DNA of 64,000 nucleotides, taken from contig JABTUN010000001.1 of the NCBI GenBank assembly GCA_015075365.1, forward strand, positions 2,170,001 to 2,234,000, written 5' to 3'. Positions 16,327-25,778 of this stretch are shown one piece after another. The position numbers were made by a program, and so were the translations under genes. Below the pieces are notes generated by a model. It was not told the DNA's origin and did not search any database. It saw only the letters and a program-made list of their open reading frames with translations. This DNA is from Verrucomicrobiaceae bacterium. GTDB taxonomy: Bacteria; Verrucomicrobiota; Verrucomicrobiia; Verrucomicrobiales; Verrucomicrobiaceae. Every line of letters starts with the position of its first letter. The stretch's first letter is position 1.

Positions 16327-17391
16327 ATGAACCTCCTCTCCCCACTCACCGCTGGCGCTCTGCAACTCCCCAACCGCGTCCTCATGGCCCCGCTCACGCG
16401 TTGCCGTGCGGATGCCGATCACAATCCCACGCCGCTCATGGCCGAATACTACGCGCAGCGAGCCAGCGCCGGTTTGATTATCGCCGAGGCCACGATGGTC
16501 ATGGAAGGCAATTCATCCTTCTGGATGGAACCCGGCATCTACTCCGATGCTCAAATCAAAGGTTGGAAAGCCGTCACTGATGCCGTGCATGCCAAAGGCG
16601 GCCAGATCGTGCTCCAGCTCTGGCATGGCGGTCGTGCGTGTCATCCGCTGCTCAATGGCGGAGCCCAACCCGTCGCTCCGAGCGCCATTCCGATCACCGG
16701 CGATGAAGTTCACACGCCCGAAGGCAAGAAACCCTATGTCACGCCGCATGAACTTCGCGACGACGAGATCCCCGGCATCGTCGCCGGATTCAAAAAAGCC
16801 GCCGAGAACGCCAAAGCGGCCGGTTTTGACGGCGTCGAGGTCCACGGAGCCAATGGCTACCTCCTCGACGAATTCCTCCGAGACGGCTCCAACAAGCGCA
16901 GCGGCCCCTACGGCGGCTCCATCGAAAATCGCGCCCGTTTGATGCTTGAAGTGCTCGATGCCGCCATCAGCGTCTGGGGCGCGGATCGCGTCGGATTGCG
17001 CATCTCGCCGCTGAACAGCTACAACAGCATGCTCGACAGCGATCCCGTCGCCATCACCACTTACATCGCGCAGCAATGCAGCACGCGCGGCATCGCCTAC
17101 CTGCATGTCATGCGTAGCGACTTCTTCCAGGCGCAGCAAGGCGATGTCCTCACGCCGGCGCGACAGCATTTCAAAGGCGTGCTCATCAGCAACATGGGCT
17201 ACACCGCCGACGAGGCCGAACAAGCCATCAGCGAAGGTAAACTCGACGCCGTCGCCTTCGGCACCAGCTTCCTCGCCAATCCCGATCTGCCCGCCCGCAT
17301 CGCCGCGAAGGCTCCGCTAAACGCACCGAACCCCGCGAAGTTCTACTCGCCCGGCCCCGAGGGCTACACGGACTATCCCGCGATGTCATGA
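16327..17391 (+). CDS. Alkene reductase, old yellow enzyme family (NemA-like)
   Basis: 354 residues. FMN-barrel signatures are present: MAPLTRCRADADHNP, the QLWHGGRACHP block, and GFDGVEVHGANGYLLDEFL followed by GPYGGSIENRAR. It reduces activated C=C bonds of enones, maleimides and nitro compounds with NAD(P)H, which fits detoxification of reactive electrophiles. The stop overlaps the following VOC gene by 4 bases. The closest named relatives are NemA and XenB types. Confidence 0.93.
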   Translation: MNLLSPLTAGALQLPNRVLMAPLTRCRADADHNPTPLMAEYYAQRASAGLIIAEATMVMEGNSSFWMEPGIYSDAQIKGWKAVTDAVHAKGGQIVLQLWHGGRACHPLLNGGAQPVAPSAIPITGDEVHTPEGKKPYVTPHELRDDEIPGIVAGFKKAAENAKAAGFDGVEVHGANGYLLDEFLRDGSNKRSGPYGGSIENRARLMLEVLDAAISVWGADRVGLRISPLNSYNSMLDSDPVAITTYIAQQCSTRGIAYLHVMRSDFFQAQQGDVLTPARQHFKGVLISNMGYTADEAEQAISEGKLDAVAFGTSFLANPDLPARIAAKAPLNAPNPAKFYSPGPEGYTDYPAMS

Positions 17392-17867
17392 GCGCTCCCA
17401 TCCATCCCGGCGTCCGCATCGGCCACGTTCACCTGAAGGTGGCCGATCTCGAGCGCTCGCTCGCCTTTTATTGCGGCGTGCTCGGCTTTCAGCTCACGCA
17501 GCGCTACGGACCCGGCGCGGCCTTCGTCTCCGCAGGCGGCTACCATCATCACATCGGGCTGAACACTTGGGAAAGCCGCGGCGGCAAGCCACCGCCACGC
17601 GGCACCACTGGCCTCTATCACGTCGCCATCCTGTATCCGGATCGCCAATCGCTCGCCGATGCCCTGCGCCGCCTCATCGAGTACCAAATCCCTCTCGAAG
17701 GTGCCGCCGACCACGGCGTGAGCGAGGCGATCTACCTCCAAGACCCCGACGGCAACGGCCTCGAACTCTACGCGGACCGTGATCCTGCCGACTGGCCGCG
17801 TGATGCGAAAAGCGAGCTCGAAATGACGACTGCGCCGCTTGATCTGGATGCGCTGCTGGCCGCGTGA
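17388..17867 (+). CDS. VOC/glyoxalase-fold protein
   Basis: 159 residues, two beta-alpha-beta3 units. IGHVHLKVADLERSLAFYCG is the typical VOC opening, and YHHHIGLNTW and GLYHVAILYPDR supply His ligands, with an acidic ligand in DPDGNGLELYADR. Family members include glyoxalase I, extradiol dioxygenases and bleomycin or fosfomycin resistance proteins; the partner old yellow enzyme suggests removal of reactive carbonyls. The exact substrate is unresolved. Confidence 0.85.
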   Translation: MSAPIHPGVRIGHVHLKVADLERSLAFYCGVLGFQLTQRYGPGAAFVSAGGYHHHIGLNTWESRGGKPPPRGTTGLYHVAILYPDRQSLADALRRLIEYQIPLEGAADHGVSEAIYLQDPDGNGLELYADRDPADWPRDAKSELEMTTAPLDLDALLAA

Positions 17868-17873
17868 CAGCCT

Positions 17874-19322
17874 CTATTTGGCGGCTGCCTTCTTCTTTTT
17901 CACATAGTCAGGCCATTCGATTTTTTTGCCTTCGCTGCCGGTGAATTTCCACGGCGGCCAGTTCGGTGACTCGGCCTTCACCTCGGCGTATTTGGCTTCC
18001 AGCAGCCGTTTCATCAGGTCCAGTTTTGATGTCTCGCTGGCGGCCAGGTCATTCCTCTCTGCAATGTCGGCCTTCAGGTTGAAAAACATGAAATCCTTGA
18101 GCTTGGCCTCTTTGAAATCGCGCTCACCTTCCTCGGTGATGTCGTTGCCGCGTGGCGGCGGGTTTTTGTCGAGCGTGGCGAGGATTTTCCAATCTCCGTC
18201 GCGCATTGCGACTTTCGGCTCCCCCGAGGCGCGGTTGAAATGCCAGTAAAGCGGACTCTTTCGCTCCATCCGGCCACCTTCGAGCAGTGGCAGCCAGCTT
18301 GAGCCGTCGATGACGCGATCCTGCGGCTGGGTGATGCCGGTGATCGCGCACACGGTCGGCAGAAAATCGACATGGCCCACCGGTTCATCGCGTGTCGTGC
18401 CTGCTTTCGTCTTTCCTGGCCAGCGAAGCATCCCTGGCACGCGGATGCCGCCCTCCCACATCGAGCCTTTTTTGTCCCGCAGCGGCCCGGCGGAGCCATA
18501 CGGATGCTGCGGTGTGATCGCGGGGCCGTTGTCGCTGGTGAAGAGCACGAGCGTGCTTTCGCGCAGGCCGGATTCGTCGAGCTTTTTCATCAGGCGCCCG
18601 AACGCGTCATCCATTTGTGTGATATTGCCGTGGTGCGCGCTGTAGGCCGGATCATCATGCGGATAAAGCGCTGTGTATTTCGCATCAGAGGCGATGGGTT
18701 CGTGCGGCTCGTGAAAACAGACGTAAAGGAAGAACGGCTTCGTCTTGTCGCGTGCATCCAACCAGCGCCTCGCCTCATCCGCCACGAGATGCGCCGCGTA
18801 GCCTTCAAGTTTGCCGACTTCCTTGCCGTTGCGCACAAAGTTGTCCGGGTTGCGATGGCTCGGGTAGGCGTTGTTTTGTGTCGAGAACCAGTGGTCAAAG
18901 CCGTGGTCGCCCGGCTGCGGCTGCGTGGGCTTGTTGAACTCGCCGTTCATGTGCCATTTGCCGCTGTGGCAGGTCGCGTAGCCGGATTGCTGCAGCAGCT
19001 TCGCAATGGTGATCTCGCTGCGGCGCACATGCACTGGTGAATCCTCCGGGATCCAGTCCCGCACGCCCACGCGTGTCGGCGTGCGGCCCGTCATCAGCGC
19101 TGTCCGCGAGGGAGAGCAGTTCGCATGACCCGCATACCATGATGTGAACCGCAATCCTTCAGCCGCAAAGCGGTCAAGATTCGGCGTCTGCACATCCTTC
19201 GCCCCGTAACAGCTCAAGTCGCCATAGCCGAGGTCATCCGCCAGCACGAGAAGGATGTTTGGCCGTTCTGCGAGGGATGCGGACGCAAAAAGCAGCGGGA
19301 GAAGGAAGTGCAGCGTTTTCAT
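17874..19322 (-). CDS. Secreted sulfatase (arylsulfatase A family)
   Basis: 482 residues with signal peptide MKTLHFLLPLLFASASLA. The formylglycine motif is C69-S-P-S-R73 in NCSPSRTALMTGR, so the cysteine is converted by the SUMF1-like enzyme. The metal site opens with LADDLGYGDLSCYG, and a later TSDNGPAITPQHPYGSAGPL block completes the active site. It hydrolyses sulfate esters, probably on algal or mucin-like polysaccharides, in keeping with large sulfatase sets in Verrucomicrobia. No maturase is in the window. Convergent with the VOC gene. Confidence 0.95.
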   Translation of the reverse strand: MKTLHFLLPLLFASASLAERPNILLVLADDLGYGDLSCYGAKDVQTPNLDRFAAEGLRFTSWYAGHANCSPSRTALMTGRTPTRVGVRDWIPEDSPVHVRRSEITIAKLLQQSGYATCHSGKWHMNGEFNKPTQPQPGDHGFDHWFSTQNNAYPSHRNPDNFVRNGKEVGKLEGYAAHLVADEARRWLDARDKTKPFFLYVCFHEPHEPIASDAKYTALYPHDDPAYSAHHGNITQMDDAFGRLMKKLDESGLRESTLVLFTSDNGPAITPQHPYGSAGPLRDKKGSMWEGGIRVPGMLRWPGKTKAGTTRDEPVGHVDFLPTVCAITGITQPQDRVIDGSSWLPLLEGGRMERKSPLYWHFNRASGEPKVAMRDGDWKILATLDKNPPPRGNDITEEGERDFKEAKLKDFMFFNLKADIAERNDLAASETSKLDLMKRLLEAKYAEVKAESPNWPPWKFTGSEGKKIEWPDYVKKKKAAAK

Positions 19323-19338
19323 GGCTGCTGAAACGCTC

Positions 19339-20034
19339 TCAGCGCGCCGCTTGTTCCACCGGAATCATCCGCCACCCACCTTCCGCTAGATCACCAAGCA
19401 CATGTGGACCGAAGCGTTCGCGATGCAGCTTCTCCACATGCCAGCCCTGGCTGGCGAACATGCGTCGCACCTGATGATAGCGGCCTTCGGTGATCGTGAG
19501 ACGGGCCGTTTTGGCTGAAACGATTTCCAGTTTGGCCGGCAGGCACGGTTTGTCCTCGCCACGCAGCATCAAATCGCCACGCGCGAAGATTTCCACGAGC
19601 TGTGGATCGAGTTCGCGGTCGAGTTCGGCCAGATAGACCTTTTCCACGTCCGCTTTCGGCGAAGTGAAGCGATGCACGAGGCTGCCGATGTCCGTGACGA
19701 GCAGCAGGCCGCTCGTGTCCTTGTCGAGACGGCCCACGCTCGTCACCGCCGGGTTGCGGCGCAGCCATTGATCCGGCAGCAGCTCGTAAATCGTCGGCCC
19801 TTCGCCGTCGCTGTGCGTGCAGATGTAACCCACCGGCTTGTGCAGCATCGCCAGCAATCCATCCGGCGCTTCGAGCGGCTCGCCATCGAGGGTGATGGCG
19901 TGTGGATCGACCTTCGCGTCCGCTTTGGTCAAAACGACATCGTTCTGCCTCACACGACCAGCTTTCACCACCGACACAGCCTCACGGCGCGAGCAGTAGC
20001 CGAGGGAGGAGAGCAGTTGGTCGAGGCGGCGCAT
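19339..20034 (-). CDS. RsuA/RluE-type rRNA pseudouridine synthase
   Basis: 231 residues. An S4 RNA-binding domain (RRLDQLLSSLGYCSRREAV) precedes the catalytic domain with the active Asp in VGRLDKDTSGLLLVT, and RYHQVRRMFASQG is the third family motif. It isomerises a uridine in 16S or 23S rRNA; the target base cannot be read. ATG 20034 gives the S4 start. Divergent from the P-loop gene, whose start is only about 43 bases away. Confidence 0.93.
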   Translation of the reverse strand: MRRLDQLLSSLGYCSRREAVSVVKAGRVRQNDVVLTKADAKVDPHAITLDGEPLEAPDGLLAMLHKPVGYICTHSDGEGPTIYELLPDQWLRRNPAVTSVGRLDKDTSGLLLVTDIGSLVHRFTSPKADVEKVYLAELDRELDPQLVEIFARGDLMLRGEDKPCLPAKLEIVSAKTARLTITEGRYHQVRRMFASQGWHVEKLHRERFGPHVLGDLAEGGWRMIPVEQAAR

Positions 20035-20077
20035 GAGAATTGGCAAAGCTGCGCGGATGCTGCATGCTCGCCGCGTC

Positions 20078-20809
20078 ATGTCATCCACGATTTGCATCAT
20101 CGGCGGCTGCAACGGGGCGGGAAAGTCCACGCTGGCGCGTGAGCTGCTGCCGCGTCTGGGCATCGGGCGCTTCCTGAACGCGGATTTGATCGCGAAGGGC
20201 CTCTCGCCGGTGAATCCGGCGCTGGTGGCCTTCTCGGCGGGTCGTCGGCTTTTGGAGGAGGCGCGTGGTTTGGTCGAGGCCGGAGGCAGTTTTGCCCTCG
20301 AATCGACCTTGAGCGGCAAGACCTATGTGAAACTGCTGCGGGAGGCGAAGGAACGCGGCTATCGCCTCGTGCTGCACTACATCGTGATCGGCTCGGCCAC
20401 GCAGGCGGTGGAACGTGTGCGTCTGCGCGTGCTCACCGGCGGCCACCACGTGCCGGAGGACGACATCCGCCGCCGTTTCGAGCGCAGCGTGCGGCATTTC
20501 CTGGAGGATTATCTGCCGCTTGCCGACGAATGGGGCTTGTGGGACAATGCTCATGTGCCTGCGCGGCAGATCGCAGACAACAGTTCGCATACCCTCCAAC
20601 AAGTTCGCGACATGATCACCAGCACCAACCTCCAGGAAACACCTCCGATGGCATCCACTGAGATGTCACAGATCGTGCTCGAAGCCAGCCGCGTGGCCAC
20701 GGCAAAGATGCTCGACCTTTATGCGCGCATGGGCATCAAGGTGACGCCAGAGATGACGTTGGCGCCGGATTCGCCGCCGCCGGCCTTCAAGCCGTTCGAG
20801 TTTTGGTGA
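20078..20809 (+). CDS. Zeta-toxin-like P-loop kinase
   Basis: 243 residues. Walker A is GGCNGAGKSTLAREL, followed by FLNADLIAKGLSP and SFALESTLSGKTY, the arrangement of zeta-toxin/chloramphenicol-phosphotransferase-like kinases. RRRFERSVRHFLEDYLPLAD is a conserved arginine-bearing helix. Zeta toxins phosphorylate UDP-GlcNAc; many chromosomal relatives have no antitoxin and unknown substrates, and no epsilon-type partner is seen here. The last 60 residues are an unmatched tail ending in FKPFEFW. Confidence 0.82.
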   Translation: MSSTICIIGGCNGAGKSTLARELLPRLGIGRFLNADLIAKGLSPVNPALVAFSAGRRLLEEARGLVEAGGSFALESTLSGKTYVKLLREAKERGYRLVLHYIVIGSATQAVERVRLRVLTGGHHVPEDDIRRRFERSVRHFLEDYLPLADEWGLWDNAHVPARQIADNSSHTLQQVRDMITSTNLQETPPMASTEMSQIVLEASRVATAKMLDLYARMGIKVTPEMTLAPDSPPPAFKPFEFW

Positions 20810-20813
20810 ATCC

Positions 20814-23240
20814 TCACTTCTGCAGCATCGCGCGATACGCATTGCGCGCGAGCATGAGGTGCGTCTTCACATGCTGGAGCTGGTCCTCGGGGATTTGATC
20901 GCGGCGTTTGAGGTCGGCTTCGAGGCGGTCGATCCAGGTGAGAAAGTATTCGGCGTGGGCGTGCTTGTCGGCGGGATGGCCCTTCACGTCGAGATAAACG
21001 GGATTCGTGTGGGCTCGCAGGCCGTAGTGGCTGGGCCAGCGGTTGACGACGGGACCGGCGGTGCGCAACGCGAGCCAACCGGCGTGCTCCATGGCGACTT
21101 CGGTATCAATCGTAGCGCTGAGCTTGTCATCGGCGACGGTGCCGGTGGCAATGACGTTGCCGTCGAGGACGAGTTCGAGTTTTTCGAGTGGGAATTGCGA
21201 TCTGGCGCGGCCTTTGACGCGGAGTTTGCCGGGCGCGTCGAGTTTCACCGTGTCGCCGATGGTTTTGTCCGCGACGGTGAGCTCGATCATGGGGCCGTTG
21301 CTGATGAAGGAGCGGCCAGTGCGGAGATTTGCGATCCACTTCTCATAGGTCAGGCCGTCCGGCACATGCACATACACACGGCCCCAGCCCGGTGGTGAGG
21401 ACGGGACGCGGTTGAGGAAGACATCCGTGCCGGCAGCGGCGGGAAGATGGAAGCCGCAGTTCAAGAGGCGATACCACAGCGGCAGTGTGGGTTCATAAAC
21501 CCAGCCCATGACATCGAGCATGTCGATGGCTCCGCTGGCGACATCGACGGGCAGCCCCTTCGCGGCGTAGGCGGCGTTGTAGGAGTCGAGCAGGTTGCTG
21601 GCGGGATGCGTGTAGCTGGCGGTGCCGCCCTGCATGTGCGCACGCTGCGCGATGTCGGCGTTGGTCGGCACGTCCCACGGATTCGTGGTGGCTTTGAAGC
21701 CGGTGAAAACAGGCTCCACCAGCGAGCGCAGGTGAAACAGCGTCATGTGGCCCCACATCGTGCTGCGAAATTCCTCATTCCACCACAGCAGTGTGTTCGG
21801 TGTCGAAAGCGGATCGAGCCGTCCGCGGAAATACTCGCGGTCAAACACCGCGTCGCCATCCGAGTTCGCGGCGACGAGATTGGCGACGTTAAGGTCCTCG
21901 CCCTCGCACTGGTCGAGAATGCTGCGCGGAGAATTGTACCACGAGCCGTAGCCGTAGTTCGCGTGGATATGATTTTCGCCGCTGAACCAGCCTTCCTTGG
22001 CCGAGTGTGTCCAGCGTTCGAGTTCGAGACGGGCCGTGCTTTCAACTCCTTCCTTCACCTCGATGGAAACCTGCGTCATGCGATACTCCGGGCCGCGAAA
22101 GGCGAGCAACTCATACTTGCCCACAGGCAGATAGAGCGTCGCTGAATCGCGGCAGTAAAAATGGCCGACGCCTGCCGTGTGGCGATGCATCGCGCCCACG
22201 GGAAAATGAAACTTCCCGCCTTCCTGCCGCACGGACACGCGTGCGACCGCTTGTTTGTCGCTGGTCTTGTCCACGATGCTGAGCCGCAGCGGACTCATCT
22301 TCTCGCCGAAGTTGATGCTCTCGATGGAGAGCGCGCGGCGTTCGCCGGATTTCATGTCGTAGCGCACGAGCGCGGACGCGCCCTCCGCGTTGTCGCTGTA
22401 AATCATGACATCGCTGCTGCTCACGGACGGTGAATCCTCATCCGCCTGGCCAAAGGTGAGTTTGCGCGCGTCACGTAACGAATCGCGCAGCGGCACCTGC
22501 CACACGTCGTTGTGCGGCACGCCGGGATCGGTGCCGAGGAAGACGCTCGCTCCATCCGCCGCCACGCACAGGCCGTAGATGCGTGCGGGCCATTCGCAGA
22601 TCGTCTCCAGTGTGCCGCCTTCGGCTGGAAGGCGTCGCAGCAAGGCCTGCGGGCCTTGATTGCCCGATTGTTCGCCCTCCGCATCGCGATGCTCGGCAAA
22701 GTAGATCCATTTTCCATCGGGCGAGAGCGCGTGGACGCCGCGCAGTCGCATCGCCCACGATTCCGGCACGCCTGCGAGCGGTGTGAGCGCGCCGGTGGCG
22801 AGATCGCACCACGCGATGCCGACTTTTGCCTCCGGCAGGCTGAATTTGCCCAGCACGCGTTTTCCATCCGGCGCGAACCACAGCGGCCCCGCACCGCGCA
22901 CAATCTGCGGCAGCGCGCTGTCCGTGCCCGTGCCCGCATCGATCACGCGCAAGGCGCCGCCGCCGAAACCCGGCGAGTTGATGAAGGCGATGCGCAGGCC
23001 ATCCGGCGACCACGCGGGCTCGATGTCGTAACCCTCGCCGCGGCTCAATCGCCGCATCTGGCCGCCCTCCGCCGGCATGGTGCAGATCGTACCGTGATAC
23101 GACAACGCGATCGTTTTGCCATCAGGCGAGAGACGCGGATGCAGGCCGCCAAAGGCGCGTTTGGCAAACGGGCTGGGATCAGGAGCCGCGAAGGCCGTGT
23201 GAAGGGCCGTGAACGAGAGGAGAATCCATGCCGCTTTCAT
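20814..23240 (-). CDS. Exported beta-propeller plus CehA/McbA-type metallohydrolase
   Basis: 808 residues, signal peptide at the start. Residues about 25-330 carry TolB/WD40-like repeats (LHPRLSPDGKTIALS, DIEPAWSPDGLRIAFI, SVSSSDVMIYSD). After a short beta-sandwich, residues about 410-720 form a PHP-like metallohydrolase with GENHIHANYGYGSW (HxH) and YTHPASNLL. CehA and McbA hydrolyse carbaryl-type aryl carbamates, but most relatives are uncharacterised exported enzymes. Convergent with the zeta-like gene. Confidence 0.85.
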   Translation of the reverse strand: MKAAWILLSFTALHTAFAAPDPSPFAKRAFGGLHPRLSPDGKTIALSYHGTICTMPAEGGQMRRLSRGEGYDIEPAWSPDGLRIAFINSPGFGGGALRVIDAGTGTDSALPQIVRGAGPLWFAPDGKRVLGKFSLPEAKVGIAWCDLATGALTPLAGVPESWAMRLRGVHALSPDGKWIYFAEHRDAEGEQSGNQGPQALLRRLPAEGGTLETICEWPARIYGLCVAADGASVFLGTDPGVPHNDVWQVPLRDSLRDARKLTFGQADEDSPSVSSSDVMIYSDNAEGASALVRYDMKSGERRALSIESINFGEKMSPLRLSIVDKTSDKQAVARVSVRQEGGKFHFPVGAMHRHTAGVGHFYCRDSATLYLPVGKYELLAFRGPEYRMTQVSIEVKEGVESTARLELERWTHSAKEGWFSGENHIHANYGYGSWYNSPRSILDQCEGEDLNVANLVAANSDGDAVFDREYFRGRLDPLSTPNTLLWWNEEFRSTMWGHMTLFHLRSLVEPVFTGFKATTNPWDVPTNADIAQRAHMQGGTASYTHPASNLLDSYNAAYAAKGLPVDVASGAIDMLDVMGWVYEPTLPLWYRLLNCGFHLPAAAGTDVFLNRVPSSPPGWGRVYVHVPDGLTYEKWIANLRTGRSFISNGPMIELTVADKTIGDTVKLDAPGKLRVKGRARSQFPLEKLELVLDGNVIATGTVADDKLSATIDTEVAMEHAGWLALRTAGPVVNRWPSHYGLRAHTNPVYLDVKGHPADKHAHAEYFLTWIDRLEADLKRRDQIPEDQLQHVKTHLMLARNAYRAMLQK

Positions 23241-23328
23241 GGCGGAGGTATCGGCGTGGTAGGCACCGGGCTTTCACGAGTGTGCAGGATGGAAGATGGC
23301 TGCGAGGGGCACGTTTCAGCGCGCAGCC

Positions 23329-24795
23329 ATGAAAATCACGCTCATCACACTCGGTCTCGCCATCGCCACAGTGCTGCACGCCGCGCCACCGCCCGCGGAG
23401 CCGGTCGAGATCGGCACGACGCCGCAGTTTTTCATCGATGACCATCTCGTGGACAACCGCTGGTCGCTGAAGCCGAAGATCGAGGAGGTCGTGCGCGTCT
23501 TTCACGCGCCGAAGAAGCACGCGGGCAATCCGCTCTTCAGCGGAGATTGCGGCTATCCCTCCGTCGTGCGCGAGGCGGAAACGGGCACGTTCAAGCTCTG
23601 GTATCAGACGCATGTGCGCGGCACGCCGGCCGACGAGGACAAGGCGCTTTATGGGATCGCCTACGCGGAATCGAAGGACGGCATCGTCTGGAGCCGGCCT
23701 GAGCTGGGGCTGGTCGAATGGAAGGGCAGCAAGGCGAACAACATCGTCTGGCGCGGTCACGCCGGCTATCGCGCGAGCGGCCAGCAAGTGCTCGATCTCC
23801 CCGTCGAGGCGCGTCGCGGCTTTCGCTATGTGATGGCGTATCACACCGCGGGCGGAAAACGCGGCACCAACGGCATCCATGTCGTCGGCTCGCACGATGG
23901 CATTCATTGGGACCAGGCGAGCGACACGCAGGTCGTCGAGATTTCCAGCGACACGGTGAACAGCGTCGTCTTTGACGCGGCGCGTGGCGAGTTCGCGATG
24001 TTTTGCCGTGCCAAGGACCGCTACCTCGCCGGGCAAACGGGAATGCTCGACACGGGAGAGTCGCGCCGCATTGCGCGCATCGCGGGCAAGGACCTTTGGA
24101 CCCGCTGGGAAGGCCGCCCGCAGGCGATTTTGATCCCGGACGAGCTCGACCTCGCGAACGGCTTCAACCGCTTTTACGGCATGTCCGCGCGGGTGTATGC
24201 GGGCATCACTTTTGGTCTCGTGTGGTCGTTCAAGCTGAACACGGACATCTGGACCGAGCTGGCCTGGAGCCGCGACGGCCTCGACTTCGAGCGCCTGCCC
24301 GCGCGCCCGCGCTTGATCGATCTCGGACCCGCGGACACCTGGGATGACGGCATGGTCTTCGGCAGCGCCGACTGGGTCGAGGTGGGCGATGAATGGTGGT
24401 TCTACTACGCAGGATGGGACGGCCCGCATGAGACGCGTGAACGCGACGGCGCCATCGGCCTCGCAAAGCTGCGCAAGGAGGGCTTTGTCTCGCTGCGCGG
24501 CATGCGCGGCGGCGGTGTGGTTGCCACACGCCTCCTCAAGTGGCCCGGCGGCAAACTCAGGCTCAACGCCGACGCCGCGAAGGGCGAGCTCAAGGTGCGC
24601 GTGAGCGATGCGGCGCGCAAAATCATCCCCGGCTTCGATTACACCGATTGCGAGCCTTTCACCGGCGACGCCACCGCGCACGAGATGAAATGGCGCGGGC
24701 AGTCGCTCGACTCGCTGGCCGGAAAAGAGCTGCGCTTCGAGTTTTTCCTGCGCGAGGCCGATTTGTTCACCTTCCGCGCGGATACATCGAAGTGA
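23329..24795 (+). CDS. Exported five-bladed-propeller glycosidase-like protein
   Basis: 488 residues with signal peptide MKITLITLGLAIATVLHA. The repeats FFIDDHLVDNRWSLKPKIE, GNPLFSGDCGYPSVV, TFKLWYQTHVRG, YAESKDGIVWSRPELGLVEW and GSHDGIHWDQ are typical of GH32/GH43/sialidase-like propellers found as hypothetical proteins in Planctomycetes and Verrucomicrobia. Glycosidase activity is not proven, as I could not fix the acid and base residues. Divergent from the CehA-like gene. Confidence 0.72.
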   Translation: MKITLITLGLAIATVLHAAPPPAEPVEIGTTPQFFIDDHLVDNRWSLKPKIEEVVRVFHAPKKHAGNPLFSGDCGYPSVVREAETGTFKLWYQTHVRGTPADEDKALYGIAYAESKDGIVWSRPELGLVEWKGSKANNIVWRGHAGYRASGQQVLDLPVEARRGFRYVMAYHTAGGKRGTNGIHVVGSHDGIHWDQASDTQVVEISSDTVNSVVFDAARGEFAMFCRAKDRYLAGQTGMLDTGESRRIARIAGKDLWTRWEGRPQAILIPDELDLANGFNRFYGMSARVYAGITFGLVWSFKLNTDIWTELAWSRDGLDFERLPARPRLIDLGPADTWDDGMVFGSADWVEVGDEWWFYYAGWDGPHETRERDGAIGLAKLRKEGFVSLRGMRGGGVVATRLLKWPGGKLRLNADAAKGELKVRVSDAARKIIPGFDYTDCEPFTGDATAHEMKWRGQSLDSLAGKELRFEFFLREADLFTFRADTSK

Positions 24796-24831
24796 GGCGG
24801 AACGTTGTTATGGCCTAACCCGGCCCCAATC

Positions 24832-25770
24832 ATGAAAACGCGCCTCATTCTGTGCCTGCTGGCCGCTGCGACGGCTGCCAGCGCGGAGGATAAGTTGGAC
24901 ATCGCGAAGCGCAGCCTGCCCTTCATCCAAGAAAAGGGCCTCGCGTGGATCGAAGACCGCCAGTGCGCGAGCTGCCATCAGGTTCCGTCGATGCTGTGGA
25001 GCCTGAACAGCGCGATGAAGGCCGGTTTGATCACCGAAAGCCCGGAGGTGGCGAAATGGACACCGTGGGCAGCGGATTGGCGCCATTGGAACAAAACAGG
25101 TGACAAGGAGGGCGTGGACAAAGTCTCCGCCGGCAACATCGACACGATGGCTTTTCTCATGATTGGCAGCAGCGAGCCCGCACCGGCCTGGGCGGCGGAT
25201 TTTCGCGCGCAGCTCCTCAAAAACCAGCAGCCGGACGGCTCATGGAAGGCTGGGGGACAGCTTCCGCTCGGCAAACGGCCACCGCGTGAGATTCACGAGG
25301 TCACGACGATGTGGACGCTGTTCGCGCTGAAGCCCGCGGCTGACGATCCGGTGCGCCAACGTGCCGAGGACTACCTCGCGAAGGCGCAGCCCGGTCAGAG
25401 CACCGAATGGCATGCGGCGCGTCTGCTGCTGAAGCCGGACGACGCAGCCCTGCGCGATGCCTTGCTCGCCTTTCAGCACGAAGACGGAGGCTGGGGCTGG
25501 TTGACGAAGGAACCCGGCGATGCGCTTGGCACCGGACTCGCGCTTTACGCTCTGGCGAAGAGCGGGCTGCCTGTCGATCACGATTCGCGGAAGAAGGCGG
25601 TCGCCTTTTTAAAGAACACCCAGGCGCCCGACGGCTCCTGGCCCGTGCCGAGCACGCGGGCGCGGGACAAAAACAAGGTCAACAAGACCGCCACCTACTG
25701 GGGCACGGCGTGGGCGGTGATCGGATTGCTGGAAGAGCCCGCCGCGACAGGCGTTTCCGCCGCCCGCTAG
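24832..25770 (+). CDS. Exported prenyltransferase/squalene-cyclase-like repeat protein with CxxCH
   Basis: 312 residues, signal peptide MKTRLILCLLAAATAASAED. A c-type haem motif C45-A-S-C48-H49 follows (EDRQCASCHQVPSML). The rest is an alpha/alpha toroid with QW-like repeats (LLKNQQPDGSWKAGG, QHEDGGWGW, NTQAPDGSWPVPS), as in squalene cyclases and related periplasmic proteins. Known cyclases lack haem. Both the haem and any catalysis are predicted from motifs only. It is co-directional with the genes on both sides. Confidence 0.75.
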   Translation: MKTRLILCLLAAATAASAEDKLDIAKRSLPFIQEKGLAWIEDRQCASCHQVPSMLWSLNSAMKAGLITESPEVAKWTPWAADWRHWNKTGDKEGVDKVSAGNIDTMAFLMIGSSEPAPAWAADFRAQLLKNQQPDGSWKAGGQLPLGKRPPREIHEVTTMWTLFALKPAADDPVRQRAEDYLAKAQPGQSTEWHAARLLLKPDDAALRDALLAFQHEDGGWGWLTKEPGDALGTGLALYALAKSGLPVDHDSRKKAVAFLKNTQAPDGSWPVPSTRARDKNKVNKTATYWGTAWAVIGLLEEPAATGVSAAR

Positions 25771-25778
25771 GCTTTTCT

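Noticed and set aside
20078..20809. Zeta toxin with epsilon antitoxin pair
   Set aside because: The kinase-like gene is present, but no epsilon-like gene flanks it, so a TA call is not supported.
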